A DNA stretch of 64,000 bases from an uncultured Corynebacterium sp. (GTDB lineage Bacteria; Actinomycetota; Actinomycetes; Mycobacteriales; Mycobacteriaceae): contig CALUBS010000004.1 in assembly GCA_943914355.1 (NCBI GenBank), positions 43,353 through 107,352 of the forward strand. Direction: 5' to 3'. A program made the position numbers and the translations under genes. Position 1 is the stretch's first letter, and each line of letters opens with the position of its first letter. Below the pieces are notes generated by a model that saw nothing but the letters and a program-made list of their open reading frames with translations, had not been told where the DNA came from and made no database searches. This document shows positions 9,666 through 19,500 of the stretch, in pieces.

Positions 9666-10436
9666 ATGGCTGTAGCCGTTCGCATAATCCCGTGCCTTGA
9701 TGTGGATCAAGGCCGCGTAGTCAAGGGCGTGAATTTTGCTCACCTGCGCGATGCAGGAGACCCCGTGGAATTAGCCGCACGCTATGAAGAATTGGGCGCA
9801 GACGAACTGACTTTTCTTGATGTCTCCGCATCCAAGCACGGCCGGTCCACCATGCTCGATGTGGTACGCCGCACCGCCGATCAAGTCTTTATCCCCCTCA
9901 CCGTGGGTGGGGGAGTGCGCAGCGTTGACGATGTCCGCGAGCTCTTGCGCACTGGCGCGGATAAGGTATCGGTCAATACCGCCGCGATAGGCAATCCCGA
10001 CCTGCTGCGCGAATTGGCAGAAGTCTTTGGCTCGCAGTGCATCGTTTTATCCGTGGACGCACGGCGCACCGACGCGCCGCATGCACCGTCGGGGTTTGAA
10101 GTCACGACGCACGGCGGGACGACATCGGCTGGCATCGATGCAGTGGAATGGGCCCGGACCGGCGCCGAGCTGGGCGTAGGGGAGATCCTTTTAAACTCCA
10201 TGGATGCAGATGGCACGAAGGCCGGATTCGACCTCGAACTTTTGCGCGTGGTGCGGGAAACGGTGAATATTCCCGTCATTGCCTCCGGTGGAGCGGGCGC
10301 GGCAGCGGACTTTCCACCCGCCGTTGAAGCCGGTGCCGATGCCGTTCTGGCCGCCAGCATTTTCCACTTTGGGGAGGTAGAAATTGGCGAGGTCAAAAAG
10401 GCCCTGGCGGAGTCTGGCTACGAGGTGCGCCGATGA
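9666..10436 (+). CDS. hisF: Imidazole glycerol phosphate synthase, cyclase subunit
   Basis: 256 residues, TIM barrel that joins PRFAR with ammonia from HisH, giving imidazole glycerol phosphate and AICAR. Catalytic aspartates D12 ([14 protein letters not shown]) and D131 (LSVDARR) are both present, with TVGGGVRS and SGGAGAA phosphate loops. GAAGGAG lies about 10 nt before ATG 9666. Its last codon overlaps hisI by four bases (ATGA). Confidence 0.97.
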   Translation: MAVAVRIIPCLDVDQGRVVKGVNFAHLRDAGDPVELAARYEELGADELTFLDVSASKHGRSTMLDVVRRTADQVFIPLTVGGGVRSVDDVRELLRTGADKVSVNTAAIGNPDLLRELAEVFGSQCIVLSVDARRTDAPHAPSGFEVTTHGGTTSAGIDAVEWARTGAELGVGEILLNSMDADGTKAGFDLELLRVVRETVNIPVIASGGAGAAADFPPAVEAGADAVLAASIFHFGEVEIGEVKKALAESGYEVRR

Positions 10437-10795
10437 GCAATCCCGCAGACTTTGAACTAGACCCACAGATAGCTGCGCTGCTCAAGCGCAATGAGCAAGG
10501 GCTCGTGCCAGCCATTGCCCAGGCCGATTCCGGCGAAGTGCTGATGCTTGCCTGGATGGATGACCACGCGCTGGCCCACACGCTGGCCACACGCAAGGGC
10601 ACGTACTTCTCGCGCTCGCGCGGCGAGTATTGGATTAAGGGCGAGACCTCAGGACATACGCAGGAGGTGCTTGGTGTGCGCCTTGATTGCGATGGCGATA
10701 CCATCTTGCTGACCGTGCGTCAGCGCGGTGCCGCGTGCCACACCGGCGACCGGACCTGCTTCGATGCGACAGTTCTTTTAGGGGATGATTCCTAA
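10433..10795 (+). CDS. hisI: Phosphoribosyl-AMP cyclohydrolase
   Basis: 120 residues, Zn/Mg enzyme opening the purine ring of PR-AMP. Family signatures are clear: [29 protein letters not shown] and the metal site D-C-D-x-D ([10 protein letters not shown]) with the late cysteines of [11 protein letters not shown]. No HisE pyrophosphatase domain is attached, so hisE must be elsewhere, as in other corynebacteria. It overlaps hisF by 4 bp and its stop overlaps the next start (TAATG). Confidence 0.96.
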   Translation: MSNPADFELDPQIAALLKRNEQGLVPAIAQADSGEVLMLAWMDDHALAHTLATRKGTYFSRSRGEYWIKGETSGHTQEVLGVRLDCDGDTILLTVRQRGAACHTGDRTCFDATVLLGDDS

Positions 10796-11430
10796 TGACG
10801 AGGCGACTTGGCCCACTCCTTATCGCGGTGGGCACGGCAGTGCTGTGGTTTTCTTCCCGCAGCACCTGGGTAAAAGCGGTAAGCGAGGACGATAAATCAG
10901 GCTCAGCAACCAATGAGATCGTAGGGTCCGCCTGGTCCCTAGAGCTTATGGCCTTGACGCTGGTCCTCCTCGCCGGTGTACTCGCGGGCCTAGCGTTGCG
11001 CCGAACGGGGCGCCGCATCGTGGCCATCGTGTGCGCCCTCGCCGCCGCAGGCGCCGCGTGGAGTCCTATTAGCCTGCTGACCAGCGGCGCCGATGCCGAG
11101 CGCGCGCAAAAAATATTGCAAGGCGCGTCTGCAAATGAAAACGCGGTGGATTCTGCCGCAATTTCTGATTGGGCGACCGTCATTTCCACGGAGATCACCA
11201 AGCTCGGCCCCATCGTCGCCATTATCGGGGCCGCACTGGCATTTTTCGGCGCCGTACTCTTGGCCCAGAACCCAGGCAAGGACAAGGTCAAGGCGTCGAG
11301 CAAATACGAAACCCCTGCCGCCCGCCAAGAAAAGCTGGCGGAAGATTTGGAGACCTCATCCGATTCCGGCCGTGTGATGTGGGACGCGCTCGATAGCGAT
11401 ATCGACCCGACTGATGTGAGCCGTAAATAG
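10795..11430 (+). CDS. Trp-biosynthesis-associated membrane protein (TIGR02234-like)
   Basis: 211 residues with four membrane helices: about 7-24, 48-68, 75-97 and 135-157. The second helix begins with WSLELMALTLVLLAGVLAG and the last loop carries an extracytoplasmic segment (ERAQKILQG). The C-terminal 45 residues are charged and cytoplasmic. This is the topology and the location (directly before trpC) of the actinobacterial family named for its association with tryptophan genes; its function has not been established as far as I know. Its ATG overlaps the hisI stop by one base, tying it to the his operon. Confidence 0.8.
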   Translation: MTRRLGPLLIAVGTAVLWFSSRSTWVKAVSEDDKSGSATNEIVGSAWSLELMALTLVLLAGVLAGLALRRTGRRIVAIVCALAAAGAAWSPISLLTSGADAERAQKILQGASANENAVDSAAISDWATVISTEITKLGPIVAIIGAALAFFGAVLLAQNPGKDKVKASSKYETPAARQEKLAEDLETSSDSGRVMWDALDSDIDPTDVSRK

Positions 11431-11474
11431 CCCCGTTCGCGCAGCACAATTTCCGGAAACGCCCCGAATAGCGT

Positions 11475-11480
11475 TAATCT
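11475..11480 (+). promoter_or_regulatory. Candidate -10 element for trpC
   Basis: TAATCT about 36 nt before the trpC ATG in the 86-bp gap after the membrane-protein gene. No recognisable -35. It could give trpC its own transcript separate from the his operon. Confidence 0.3.
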
Positions 11481-11516
11481 AAGTGTGATTTTAATCGCGC
11501 TTGGAGGGAGGTGCTC

Positions 11517-12347
11517 ATGCCCACACCCATTGCCGTCGATCACCTGGTCGCTGGGGTGTTAGAGGATGTCGCCGCGCGCGAAGCCCGCGTTTCTTTCCAA
11601 GATATTAAGGCGCGCTCACGGGACATGGAGCCTCCCCGCGATGCCCGCGCGGCCCTTTTAAAACCCGGTTGTTCAGTCATTACTGAACTTAAACGTGCCG
11701 TTCCTTATACCGGAGAAATCGCCCACGTGGGCTCGGCCGAGCAGATGGCCGAATGGGCTCGCACCTTTGAGGACTGCGGCGTGCATTTGATGGCCTGCCA
11801 GACGGATACGCGGCGGTTTAACGGATCGCTTGAGGATATGGCGGCCGCGCGCGCTGCTATCGATATCCCGATGATGGCGCGCGATCTCATCGTGGATCCG
11901 TACCAGATTCACGAGGCCCGCTGCTTTGGTGCCGATGCGATCCCGCTGCAGGTCGAGCTTTTAGAACAAGCTCGATTGGAAGCCCTCTTGGACCGCGCGG
12001 AATCGCTGGGGATGACCGCCATCGTGGAGGTGCGAACCTGCGGGGAGGTCAACCGCGCCATCAAGGCCGGCAGCAGTGTCATCGCGATCAATGCGTGGTC
12101 CCTTGCCTCGGATGAGATCAACCGGGAGGCCTTCAATGATATTGCCCCGGGGCTGCCGGAATCGCTTCTGCGCATCGCCGTGGGCGGGGTGAATAATGCC
12201 CGCAACCTTTTCCACTATGCCTCCCGCGGAGCGGATGCGGTACTGGTCGGCGAATCCGTCATGGCGGCTCAGGATCCCACCGCCTTGGCACGCTCTTTGG
12301 TGGCTGCGGGCCAACACCCAGCCTGCCCCTCGCGTAAAAGTCCCTAG
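11517..12347 (+). CDS. trpC: Indole-3-glycerol-phosphate synthase, stand-alone
   Basis: 276 residues. TIM barrel converting carboxyphenylaminodeoxyribulose phosphate to indole-glycerol phosphate. Conserved pieces seen: VITELKRAVPYTGEI (substrate lysine region, family consensus E-x-KRxSPS), PMMARDLIVDPYQIHEARCFGADAIPL (family KDF replaced by ARD), AIVEVRT and VAVGGVNNARNL. The replacement of canonical KRxSPS by KRAVPY and of KDF by ARD is a notable departure. GGAGGGAGG at 11502-11510 fits ATG 11517; GTG 11511 would lie on the ribosome-binding site. No TrpF domain follows. The same his-trpC-lgt-pyk order exists in C. glutamicum, whose trp operon carries a separate fused trpCF. Confidence 0.85.
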   Translation: MPTPIAVDHLVAGVLEDVAAREARVSFQDIKARSRDMEPPRDARAALLKPGCSVITELKRAVPYTGEIAHVGSAEQMAEWARTFEDCGVHLMACQTDTRRFNGSLEDMAAARAAIDIPMMARDLIVDPYQIHEARCFGADAIPLQVELLEQARLEALLDRAESLGMTAIVEVRTCGEVNRAIKAGSSVIAINAWSLASDEINREAFNDIAPGLPESLLRIAVGGVNNARNLFHYASRGADAVLVGESVMAAQDPTALARSLVAAGQHPACPSRKSP

Positions 12348-12388
12348 GAAAAATCACCCCAAACTAGCTCAAGGGCACGCTGATAAGG

Positions 12389-12394
12389 CACACT
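12389..12394 (+). promoter_or_regulatory. -10-like box for probable leaderless lgt transcript
   Basis: CACACT ends six bases before the GTG start of lgt at 12401. There is no ribosome-binding site, so transcription would begin at or next to the start codon. Confidence 0.35.
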
Positions 12395-12400
12395 ATCTAC

Positions 12401-13381
12401 GTGCATACTCAGAATCTTGCAAATATTCCCTCTCCGCCGCAGGGCGTGGTGTGGCATCTTGGCTCCATTCCAATCCATGCGTATGCGCTGTGCATCATCG
12501 CCGGCATCCTCGTGGGTATGTGGATGACGTTGAAGAGGTACACAGCCCGGGGCGGCAATCCCGATACCGTGTGGGATGCAACCATCGTCGTTATCCCCTC
12601 GGGCATCGTGGGCGGGCGGATCTATCACGTCATCACGGATAACCAGAAGTACTTCTGCGATACCTGCAATCCCGTCGATGCCCTCAAGGTCACCAATGGT
12701 GGTCTCGGCATCTGGGGCGCGGTCGCCTTAAGCGCCGTAGCGCTGTGGGTAATGTTTCGGATTAAGAAGATCCCCCTGGCACCGTTTGCGGACGCGGTGG
12801 CGCCTGGCCTCATCCTTGCCCAGGGCATTGGCCGGCTGGGTAACTGGTTTAATCAGGAACTCTACGGCCGGCCGACCGACGTTCCGTGGGCGCTGGATAT
12901 TTACTACCGCGTCGATGAAGCGGGGGAATACGCACCGGTTTCCGGGCACTCTACCGGTGAGGTGATCGCTTCAGTGCACCCAACGTTTTTGTATGAGCTC
13001 ATCTGGAACGTGCTGGTGTGCCTGTTCCTGTTGTGGGCGCACAAAGCATGGAAGCTGGGCCGCGGACGGGTATTCGCCCTCTACGTCGTGGGCTACACGC
13101 TGGGCCGCTTTTTCATCGAAGGCATGCGATCTGACGAAGCCACCGAAATTTTTGGCGTCCGTGTGAACCTCATCGTCTCCGCCGTTGTCTTTATCGCCGG
13201 TCTCATCGTCTTCTTCTTGCTGGACAGGCAGCGCAAGGGCCCCGAAACCCCAGCAGAAGTCGACCCGCGTTACTACCGCGAGCAGGCCGAGAGTGCTGCG
13301 GAAAACGGCGTCGAGGAAGACGAGAAACGCGTGGGAACAGCGCGTGCTCAAGGCACCTCGGGTACAGCAAGCGGCCGCTAA
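12401..13381 (+). CDS. lgt: Prolipoprotein diacylglyceryl transferase
   Basis: 326 residues, about seven membrane helices. It transfers diacylglycerol from phosphatidylglycerol to the lipobox cysteine of prelipoproteins. The Lgt signature [16 protein letters not shown] (around residue 145) and the N-terminal [17 protein letters not shown] and [10 protein letters not shown] regions are conserved. The C-terminus, from about residue 282 on, is a charged extension (Glu/Ala/Arg rich) beyond the core, common in actinobacterial Lgt. GTG 12401 is the likely start, probably leaderless. It is followed by pyk on the same strand. Confidence 0.95.
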   Translation: MHTQNLANIPSPPQGVVWHLGSIPIHAYALCIIAGILVGMWMTLKRYTARGGNPDTVWDATIVVIPSGIVGGRIYHVITDNQKYFCDTCNPVDALKVTNGGLGIWGAVALSAVALWVMFRIKKIPLAPFADAVAPGLILAQGIGRLGNWFNQELYGRPTDVPWALDIYYRVDEAGEYAPVSGHSTGEVIASVHPTFLYELIWNVLVCLFLLWAHKAWKLGRGRVFALYVVGYTLGRFFIEGMRSDEATEIFGVRVNLIVSAVVFIAGLIVFFLLDRQRKGPETPAEVDPRYYREQAESAAENGVEEDEKRVGTARAQGTSGTASGR

Positions 13382-13502
13382 TGACCGGTTATGTGTGATC
13401 GTGTCCGATTGCCCTAGTTAAGGCGCCAAAAAATTGTGGCCTGTCGGCGCGCGAGGGAGTAGGTTGGGGGTTGTTCAATTTCCCCGATGGAATAGGCCAA
13501 TA

Positions 13503-14924
13503 ATGCTGGATAGAAGAACCAAAATTGTCTGTACTCTCGGCCCCGCGGTAGCTAGCGGGGACGGAATTTTGCGCCTTGTAGAAGACGGCATGAACGTCGC
13601 GCGCCTTAACATGTCGCACGGCGAGCATGCGGACCACGAAGCCAATTACAAGTGGGTCCGCGAAGCCACCGAAAAGACCGGCCGGAACGTAGGTATCTTG
13701 GCCGATCTCCAGGGCCCTAAGATTCGCCTCGGCCGCTTTAAGAACGGCGAAGAGCAATGGGATAACGGTGAAATCGTCCGCATCACTGTAGACGATGTAG
13801 AAGGCACCCACGACCGCGTATCCACCACCTACAAGGGCTTGGCAGAAGACGCAAAGCCTGGCGATCGCTTGCTTATTGATGACGGCAAGGTCGCTGTCGT
13901 CTGCAAGGAAGTAGACGGCAATGACGTGGTGTGCGAGGTCACCGAGGGTGGCCCCGTATCCAATAACAAGGGCGTGTCCCTGCCCGGCATGAGCATTTCG
14001 GTGCCGGCGCTGTCTGAGAAGGACATTGAGGACCTGCGCTTTGCCCTGCAACTCGGTGTGGACTACATTGCGCTGTCCTTCGTGCGTTCGCCTGCCGATG
14101 TCGACAAGGTCCACGAGATCATGGACGAGGAAGGCCGCCGCGTGCCGGTCATCGCCAAGCTGGAAAAGCCGGAGGCCGTCGATGCCCTCGAATCCATCAT
14201 CTTGGCCTTCGACGCCGTGATGATTGCCCGCGGTGACTTGGGCGTTGAGGTTCCGCTGGAAGAGGTGCCACTCTTCCAGAAGCGAGCTATCCAGATTTCC
14301 CGCGAGAACGCGAAGCCGGTCATCGTGGCCACCCAGATGCTGGATTCCATGATTGAGAACTCCCGCCCGACCCGCGCGGAGGCTTCCGACGTGGCCAACG
14401 CTGTGCTCGACGGCGCCGACGCGGTGATGCTGTCCGGCGAGACCTCCGTGGGCGCGGATCCGCACAACGTCGTGCGGACCATGTCTCGCATCGTCAAGCG
14501 CTCCGAGACCGATGGCCAGGTCCCGCCGCTGGCGCACGTCCCGCGCACCAAGCGCGGCGTGATGTCCTATTCCGCCCGCGATATTGCAGAGCGCCTGAAC
14601 GCCAAGGCCATCGTTGCCTTTACCTCTTCCGGCGATACCGCAAAGCGTGTTGCTCGCCTACATTCTGACCTGCCACTGCTGGTATTTACCCCGAATGAAG
14701 ATGTGCGCTCCCAGCTGGCGCTGACTTGGGGTGCAGAGACCTTCTTGAGCCCTGACGTCAAGTCCACGGATGAGATGATGGAGGCCATCGATAAGTACTT
14801 GCTGGACTTGGACGAGTACGACGAGAATGACTTGGTCGTCGTCGTTGCAGGTACCCCTCCGGGAATCTCCGGCAATACCAACATGATTCAGTGCCACATT
14901 TTGGGAGAAACTATCAAGGACTAG
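13503..14924 (+). CDS. pyk: Pyruvate kinase
   Basis: 473 residues. Catalyses phosphoenolpyruvate plus ADP to pyruvate plus ATP. N-terminal MLDRRTKIVCTLGP, NMSHGEHADHEAN, substrate-site IAKLEKPEAVDALESI with the catalytic lysine, IARGDLGVEVP and KPVIVATQMLDSMI are all present, with the C-terminal regulatory domain. ATG 13503 gives the canonical N-terminus; upstream in-frame codons add non-homologous sequence. A TGTGATCG half-site at 13395 lies upstream but is too weak to call as a GlxR site. A strong terminator follows. Confidence 0.97.
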   Translation: MLDRRTKIVCTLGPAVASGDGILRLVEDGMNVARLNMSHGEHADHEANYKWVREATEKTGRNVGILADLQGPKIRLGRFKNGEEQWDNGEIVRITVDDVEGTHDRVSTTYKGLAEDAKPGDRLLIDDGKVAVVCKEVDGNDVVCEVTEGGPVSNNKGVSLPGMSISVPALSEKDIEDLRFALQLGVDYIALSFVRSPADVDKVHEIMDEEGRRVPVIAKLEKPEAVDALESIILAFDAVMIARGDLGVEVPLEEVPLFQKRAIQISRENAKPVIVATQMLDSMIENSRPTRAEASDVANAVLDGADAVMLSGETSVGADPHNVVRTMSRIVKRSETDGQVPPLAHVPRTKRGVMSYSARDIAERLNAKAIVAFTSSGDTAKRVARLHSDLPLLVFTPNEDVRSQLALTWGAETFLSPDVKSTDEMMEAIDKYLLDLDEYDENDLVVVVAGTPPGISGNTNMIQCHILGETIKD

Positions 14925-14937
14925 CGCACTGAAAAAG

Positions 14938-14985
14938 CCGCCGCGCCCCCAACTCCAGTGAAAAGGGGGACGCGGCGGATTTTTT
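14938..14985. terminator. Bidirectional intrinsic terminator between pyk and the M20 gene
   Basis: CCGCCGCGCCCCC at 14938-14950 pairs with GGGGG-A-CGCGGCGG at 14965-14978 (one bulged A), with a 14-nt loop. ATTTTTT follows on the plus strand. On the minus strand CTTTTTC follows the hairpin, so it can end the convergent gene as well. Confidence 0.85.
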
Positions 14986-14993
14986 ATGTTGAG

Positions 14994-16196
14994 TTAAGCG
15001 CCCAGGTACGCCAGCACCGCTGCATGGGCGGCCTGGGTGGAGGCCTTGACCGTGGGCTCGTAATCCGGCAGGAAGTTGGCCTGGTGGTTGACCGGGGGAT
15101 CGGCCAACTCGGCATCTGGGGTGCACCCTACGTGCCAAAAGACGTACGGCACGCCCCATGCCTGCGGGAGGTAACAGAAGTCTTCAGAAGCGGTCGAGGG
15201 CGAGGCGGTAACGGATGATTCTCCGAAGGTGGCCCTAAAGGCCTCGTTGATGGGCGAGTAGGCGGCGGCGTCGTTATCGGTGACCTCGCCGTGCGCGTAG
15301 TACTCGAAGGTGGGGTCTTTTTCGCAGCCGGAGGCCACGCACTCGGCTTTTACCATGCGCTCTAAGGAGGCATAGACTTTTTCTGCCAGGGCTGGATCAT
15401 AGAAGCGGGTATTGAGCACGAGCTCGGCGGAATCCGGGATGATGTTATTTTTATCGCCGGAATGCAGCTCGCCTACAGAGATGACGAAGAACTCGTGCGG
15501 GGCTACCTCGCGGCCGACGATGGCCTGGAGCCGGGTGACGATCATCGCCGCGGTATAGGTTGGGTCGATGGAATTATGCGGCATGGAGGCGTGTGCGGAC
15601 TTGCCAAAGATGCGGATGCGCAGGGAATCGCAACCGGCCATGATGGGGCCGGCGGTATGGCGTACCGTGCCGGCGCGGCCGGGCATGATGTGTTGGCCCA
15701 GGCAAATATCGGGGTGGGGGATGCGCTCGGTGAGGTTATCGGCGATCATGTATTTCGCGCCCATGGATGATTCCTCCGCCGGCTGGAACAGGGCAAGGAA
15801 GGTGCCGGCCCAAGTGTCGCGGGAGGCATCGAGAAGCGCGCAGGCACCGAGCAGGGCGGTGGTGTGCATGTCGTGCCCGCAGGCGTGCATGTAGTCATTG
15901 GTCGAGGAATACTCCACGCCGGTGGCTTCCTTGACCGGCAGGGCATCGAAATCGGCGCGCATGAGCGCGGTGGGTCCATCGCCGTTGCGGAAAATAGCAA
16001 CCATGCCGTGCCCGCCGATGTTTTCTTCTACTTCGCAATCAAACGCCGCCAACTTTGCGCGGATGTGCGCCGCGGTGCGTTCCTCCTCGTGGGAGAGCTC
16101 GGGGTGGCGGTGCAGATCTTCGTAAAAATCCCGTTGCCACGCCAGGTCAGTATCCGCAGAGTGGACCACGGAAGCGATGTTTGTGGAATAAGACAT
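14994..16196 (-). CDS. M20-family amidohydrolase (metallopeptidase)
   Basis: About 400 residues. The dinuclear-zinc peptidase fold is clear: DLHRHPELSHEE near the N-terminus, MHACGHDMHTTALLGA (metal ligands), LFQPAEESSMGAKYMI (catalytic Glu-Glu), a dimerisation domain with GKSAHASMPHNSIDP, and TASEDFCYLPQAWGVPYVFWHVG at the end. This group includes hippurate hydrolases, N-acyl-amino-acid and indole-acetyl-amino-acid hydrolases; the substrate cannot be told. ATG 16196 is preferred because AAAGGG abuts the other ATG (16205) directly but is nine bases from this one. It diverges from the 16233 gene. Confidence 0.9.
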   Translation of the reverse strand: MSYSTNIASVVHSADTDLAWQRDFYEDLHRHPELSHEEERTAAHIRAKLAAFDCEVEENIGGHGMVAIFRNGDGPTALMRADFDALPVKEATGVEYSSTNDYMHACGHDMHTTALLGACALLDASRDTWAGTFLALFQPAEESSMGAKYMIADNLTERIPHPDICLGQHIMPGRAGTVRHTAGPIMAGCDSLRIRIFGKSAHASMPHNSIDPTYTAAMIVTRLQAIVGREVAPHEFFVISVGELHSGDKNNIIPDSAELVLNTRFYDPALAEKVYASLERMVKAECVASGCEKDPTFEYYAHGEVTDNDAAAYSPINEAFRATFGESSVTASPSTASEDFCYLPQAWGVPYVFWHVGCTPDAELADPPVNHQANFLPDYEPTVKASTQAAHAAVLAYLGA

Positions 16197-16219
16197 AGTT
16201 TTCATCCCTTTGGTTAGGG

Positions 16220-16225
16220 TAGGGT
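16220..16225 (+). promoter_or_regulatory. -10 box for probable leaderless transcript of the 16233 gene
   Basis: TAGGGT followed by seven bases and then ATG 16233; no ribosome-binding site. The box lies just outside the 5' end of the divergent amidohydrolase gene. Confidence 0.45.
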
Positions 16226-16232
16226 CAGCTAT

Positions 16233-16631
16233 ATGCCGACTATTCAATTCGATGTATTGGTTCCAGATGAGCAAGCGGACCGCGTGGAGGAAATTTTTAC
16301 CACTGCCACCGATAAGCTGGTAGCGGGCGGATCGCTTGCCTCCGCCGAGGTTACTCGCCCGGCAGATCCCCAATTCCCTGAGGGCTTGGAGGAACAGCTG
16401 CAGCAAAATTATCGCGATGAACATGAAGAGCGCGATTTAGAAGGCGCGCACGCCCACCGTTACAACATTGCGGTGGAGGGGGCGACCGGATCTGTGAACC
16501 AGCTGGCTATGGTGCTGTCGCGCTTGCTCACGCCGCACGCTGTATTGCCCAAGGACCACGTGCTGCTGGAAGATGAATTGGCACATGAGCGCCCGGCCAT
16601 CTTTCCGTGGACGGTCGAGATTCGCCCTTAG
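16233..16631 (+). CDS. Hypothetical protein, 132 residues
   Basis: Begins MPTIQFDVLVPDEQADRVEE, followed by alternating amphipathic helices and a strand segment (HRYNIAVEGATGSVNQL), ending in FPWTVEIRP. It is soluble, acidic, with no signal peptide, membrane segment or cysteine. I do not recognise the family; the start (a strand, then VPDEQADRVEEIFTTATDKL) looks like a ferredoxin-like alpha/beta fold. Transcription is probably leaderless from TAGGGT at 16220. Its stop overlaps by four bases the stop of the convergent glycerate kinase gene. Confidence 0.75.
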   Translation: MPTIQFDVLVPDEQADRVEEIFTTATDKLVAGGSLASAEVTRPADPQFPEGLEEQLQQNYRDEHEERDLEGAHAHRYNIAVEGATGSVNQLAMVLSRLLTPHAVLPKDHVLLEDELAHERPAIFPWTVEIRP

Positions 16632-17713
16632 CCCAGCTGCTTGACGATGTCCCGGGCAGCCCTAGCCAGCTGCTCCGGCATCCCACCTTCTTGGTCTAGC
16701 TCCGCGGTGAAGTGCTCGGTGTCCTGATTGATGGCCCCGGCAATGATACCGACCGGGGTAGAGGACTCCGCCGCCAAGTCCGCGACGGTGCCGACGACCT
16801 TGCCAGTTAAGGATTGCTCATCAAAGGCGCCTTCCCCGGTGATGACGAGGTCTGCTTGAGAAATGGCATCCGCGAGGCCGAGGGCCTTCGCCACGTGGGC
16901 CCCGCCAGAAACGACGTGGGCGTGCTCATCGGTGCCCCATAGGGTGCGAGAAAGCCAGGTAAGCCCGATGGGAATGCCGCCTGCCGCACCGGTAAATTCC
17001 GTCTCTGGATCTGTGCCGGTGACCTTGCACAATTGGAGCAGTGCCCCGGCAAGCAGAGCTATTTGTTCGCCCTCTGCGCCTTTTTGTGGCCCGTACATGG
17101 TGGCAGCCTGCATGGCCTTAGCCCGGGTATCGGCCAAGAGCGTGAAATCAACCATGCCCGCTTTGATATTTAATTGCGCGGTATCGATGGAATCGAGCTG
17201 CACCAGCGGGGCACCGCCCTTGGGTAGGGCATAGCTGCGTGCGTCGTGGGCGGCGGCGCCAAGGGCTGCAAGGATGCCCATACCGCCGTCAATGCTGGCC
17301 GTGCCGCCAAGGCCGAGCACGATGGAGGTGGCGCCGCGGGATTGGGCATCGGCAAGCAGCACGCCCGTGCCATAAGAATCCGCGTGGAGGGGATCGAGCG
17401 CGTCGCGGACCGCGGGCAGCCCAGTGGCTGCGGCGACATCGATGAAAGCCGTGTGCCCAGCGAGGAAATACTGCGCCTCGGTCAAGCGCCCCACCGCATC
17501 CGTTGTGGGCAGGGTAATGGTCTGGGTTTCCTGCCCGCCCGCCGCGGCGGCCTGGGCCAGCACTTGGGCGGTGCCTTCCCCGCCATCGGCCATCGGCAAG
17601 GTGGTGACGGTGGCGGTGGGGTAGTGCTGGCGGATTCCATTGGCTATTCCGGCTGCGGCTTCCGTGGCAGAAGCGGTACCTTTAAAAGAGTCAGGCGCGA
17701 CAACAATATGCAT
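16628..17713 (-). CDS. glxK: Glycerate kinase
   Basis: 361 residues, GlxK/GarK family. It phosphorylates D-glycerate, linking glyoxylate or glycerate use to glycolysis. Family hallmarks are VAPDSFKGTASATEAAAGIANGIR at the N-terminus, PMADGGEGTA, LGLGGTASIDGGMGILAALGA and ITGEGAFDEQSLTGKVVGTVA (catalytic region). Which phosphoglycerate (2- or 3-) is made cannot be decided here. Start ATG 17713; the gene stands alone, convergent with the 16233 gene and divergent from gdhA. Confidence 0.92.
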   Translation of the reverse strand: MHIVVAPDSFKGTASATEAAAGIANGIRQHYPTATVTTLPMADGGEGTAQVLAQAAAAGGQETQTITLPTTDAVGRLTEAQYFLAGHTAFIDVAAATGLPAVRDALDPLHADSYGTGVLLADAQSRGATSIVLGLGGTASIDGGMGILAALGAAAHDARSYALPKGGAPLVQLDSIDTAQLNIKAGMVDFTLLADTRAKAMQAATMYGPQKGAEGEQIALLAGALLQLCKVTGTDPETEFTGAAGGIPIGLTWLSRTLWGTDEHAHVVSGGAHVAKALGLADAISQADLVITGEGAFDEQSLTGKVVGTVADLAAESSTPVGIIAGAINQDTEHFTAELDQEGGMPEQLARAARDIVKQLG

Positions 17714-17849
17714 GCCCGCGATTATAAAGCCCGCGACCCGCGCGGCGGCTTTTTGCTAGGAATCCGAACGTTCTACAGAAAATATTTAACTTTATTATCG
17801 CAGGTAAACGCCGGTAAGTGGGGGAGTGAGAAATAATTGTACTTGCATT

Positions 17850-19261
<1,412 letters not shown>

Positions 19262-19277
19262 ACTCCCTTAACCCACG

Positions 19278-19316
19278 CTCCCCATTTCTCCGCATCCGCG
19301 AGGAGGTGGGGAGTTT
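19278..19316 (+). terminator. Probable terminator after gdhA
   Basis: CTCCCCA at 19278-19284 pairs with TGGGGAG at 19307-19313, followed by TTT. The inner part (CTCC/GAGG) can extend the stem. The T tract is short. Confidence 0.6.
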
Positions 19317-19487
19317 CTGCATTGCTGCGAGGACTCGGCGGCCGTATGCGCCTGTGCCGCGGGTATGTGGAGGGAAAATGGGTTAATCGCCCACGGGAAA
19401 CGGATCGAACTCAGAGGGCTTTGGCCTTCGTTGCACCGGCCTGAGGATCCAAGGCGCGCCCTCCACACAATGCAGGGTGCTGCGTTG

Positions 19488-19493
19488 TAGAAT
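19488..19493 (+). promoter_or_regulatory. -10 box for probable leaderless SepIVA-like transcript
   Basis: TAGAAT with seven bases to ATG 19501 and no ribosome-binding site in between. Confidence 0.5.
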
Positions 19494-19500
19494 TCCCAGC

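Noticed and set aside
13390-13410. GlxR (CRP-like) site before pyk
   Set aside because: TGTGATCG is only one half of TGTGA-N6-TCACA; the second half is missing.
13389-14537. 382-codon open frame opposite pyk
   Set aside because: The plus strand encodes pyruvate kinase with all motifs; the other frame is a shadow.
19268-19468. 66-codon open frame on the minus strand between gdhA and the SepIVA-like gene
   Set aside because: Overlaps the gdhA terminator, no ribosome-binding site, and no recognisable sequence.
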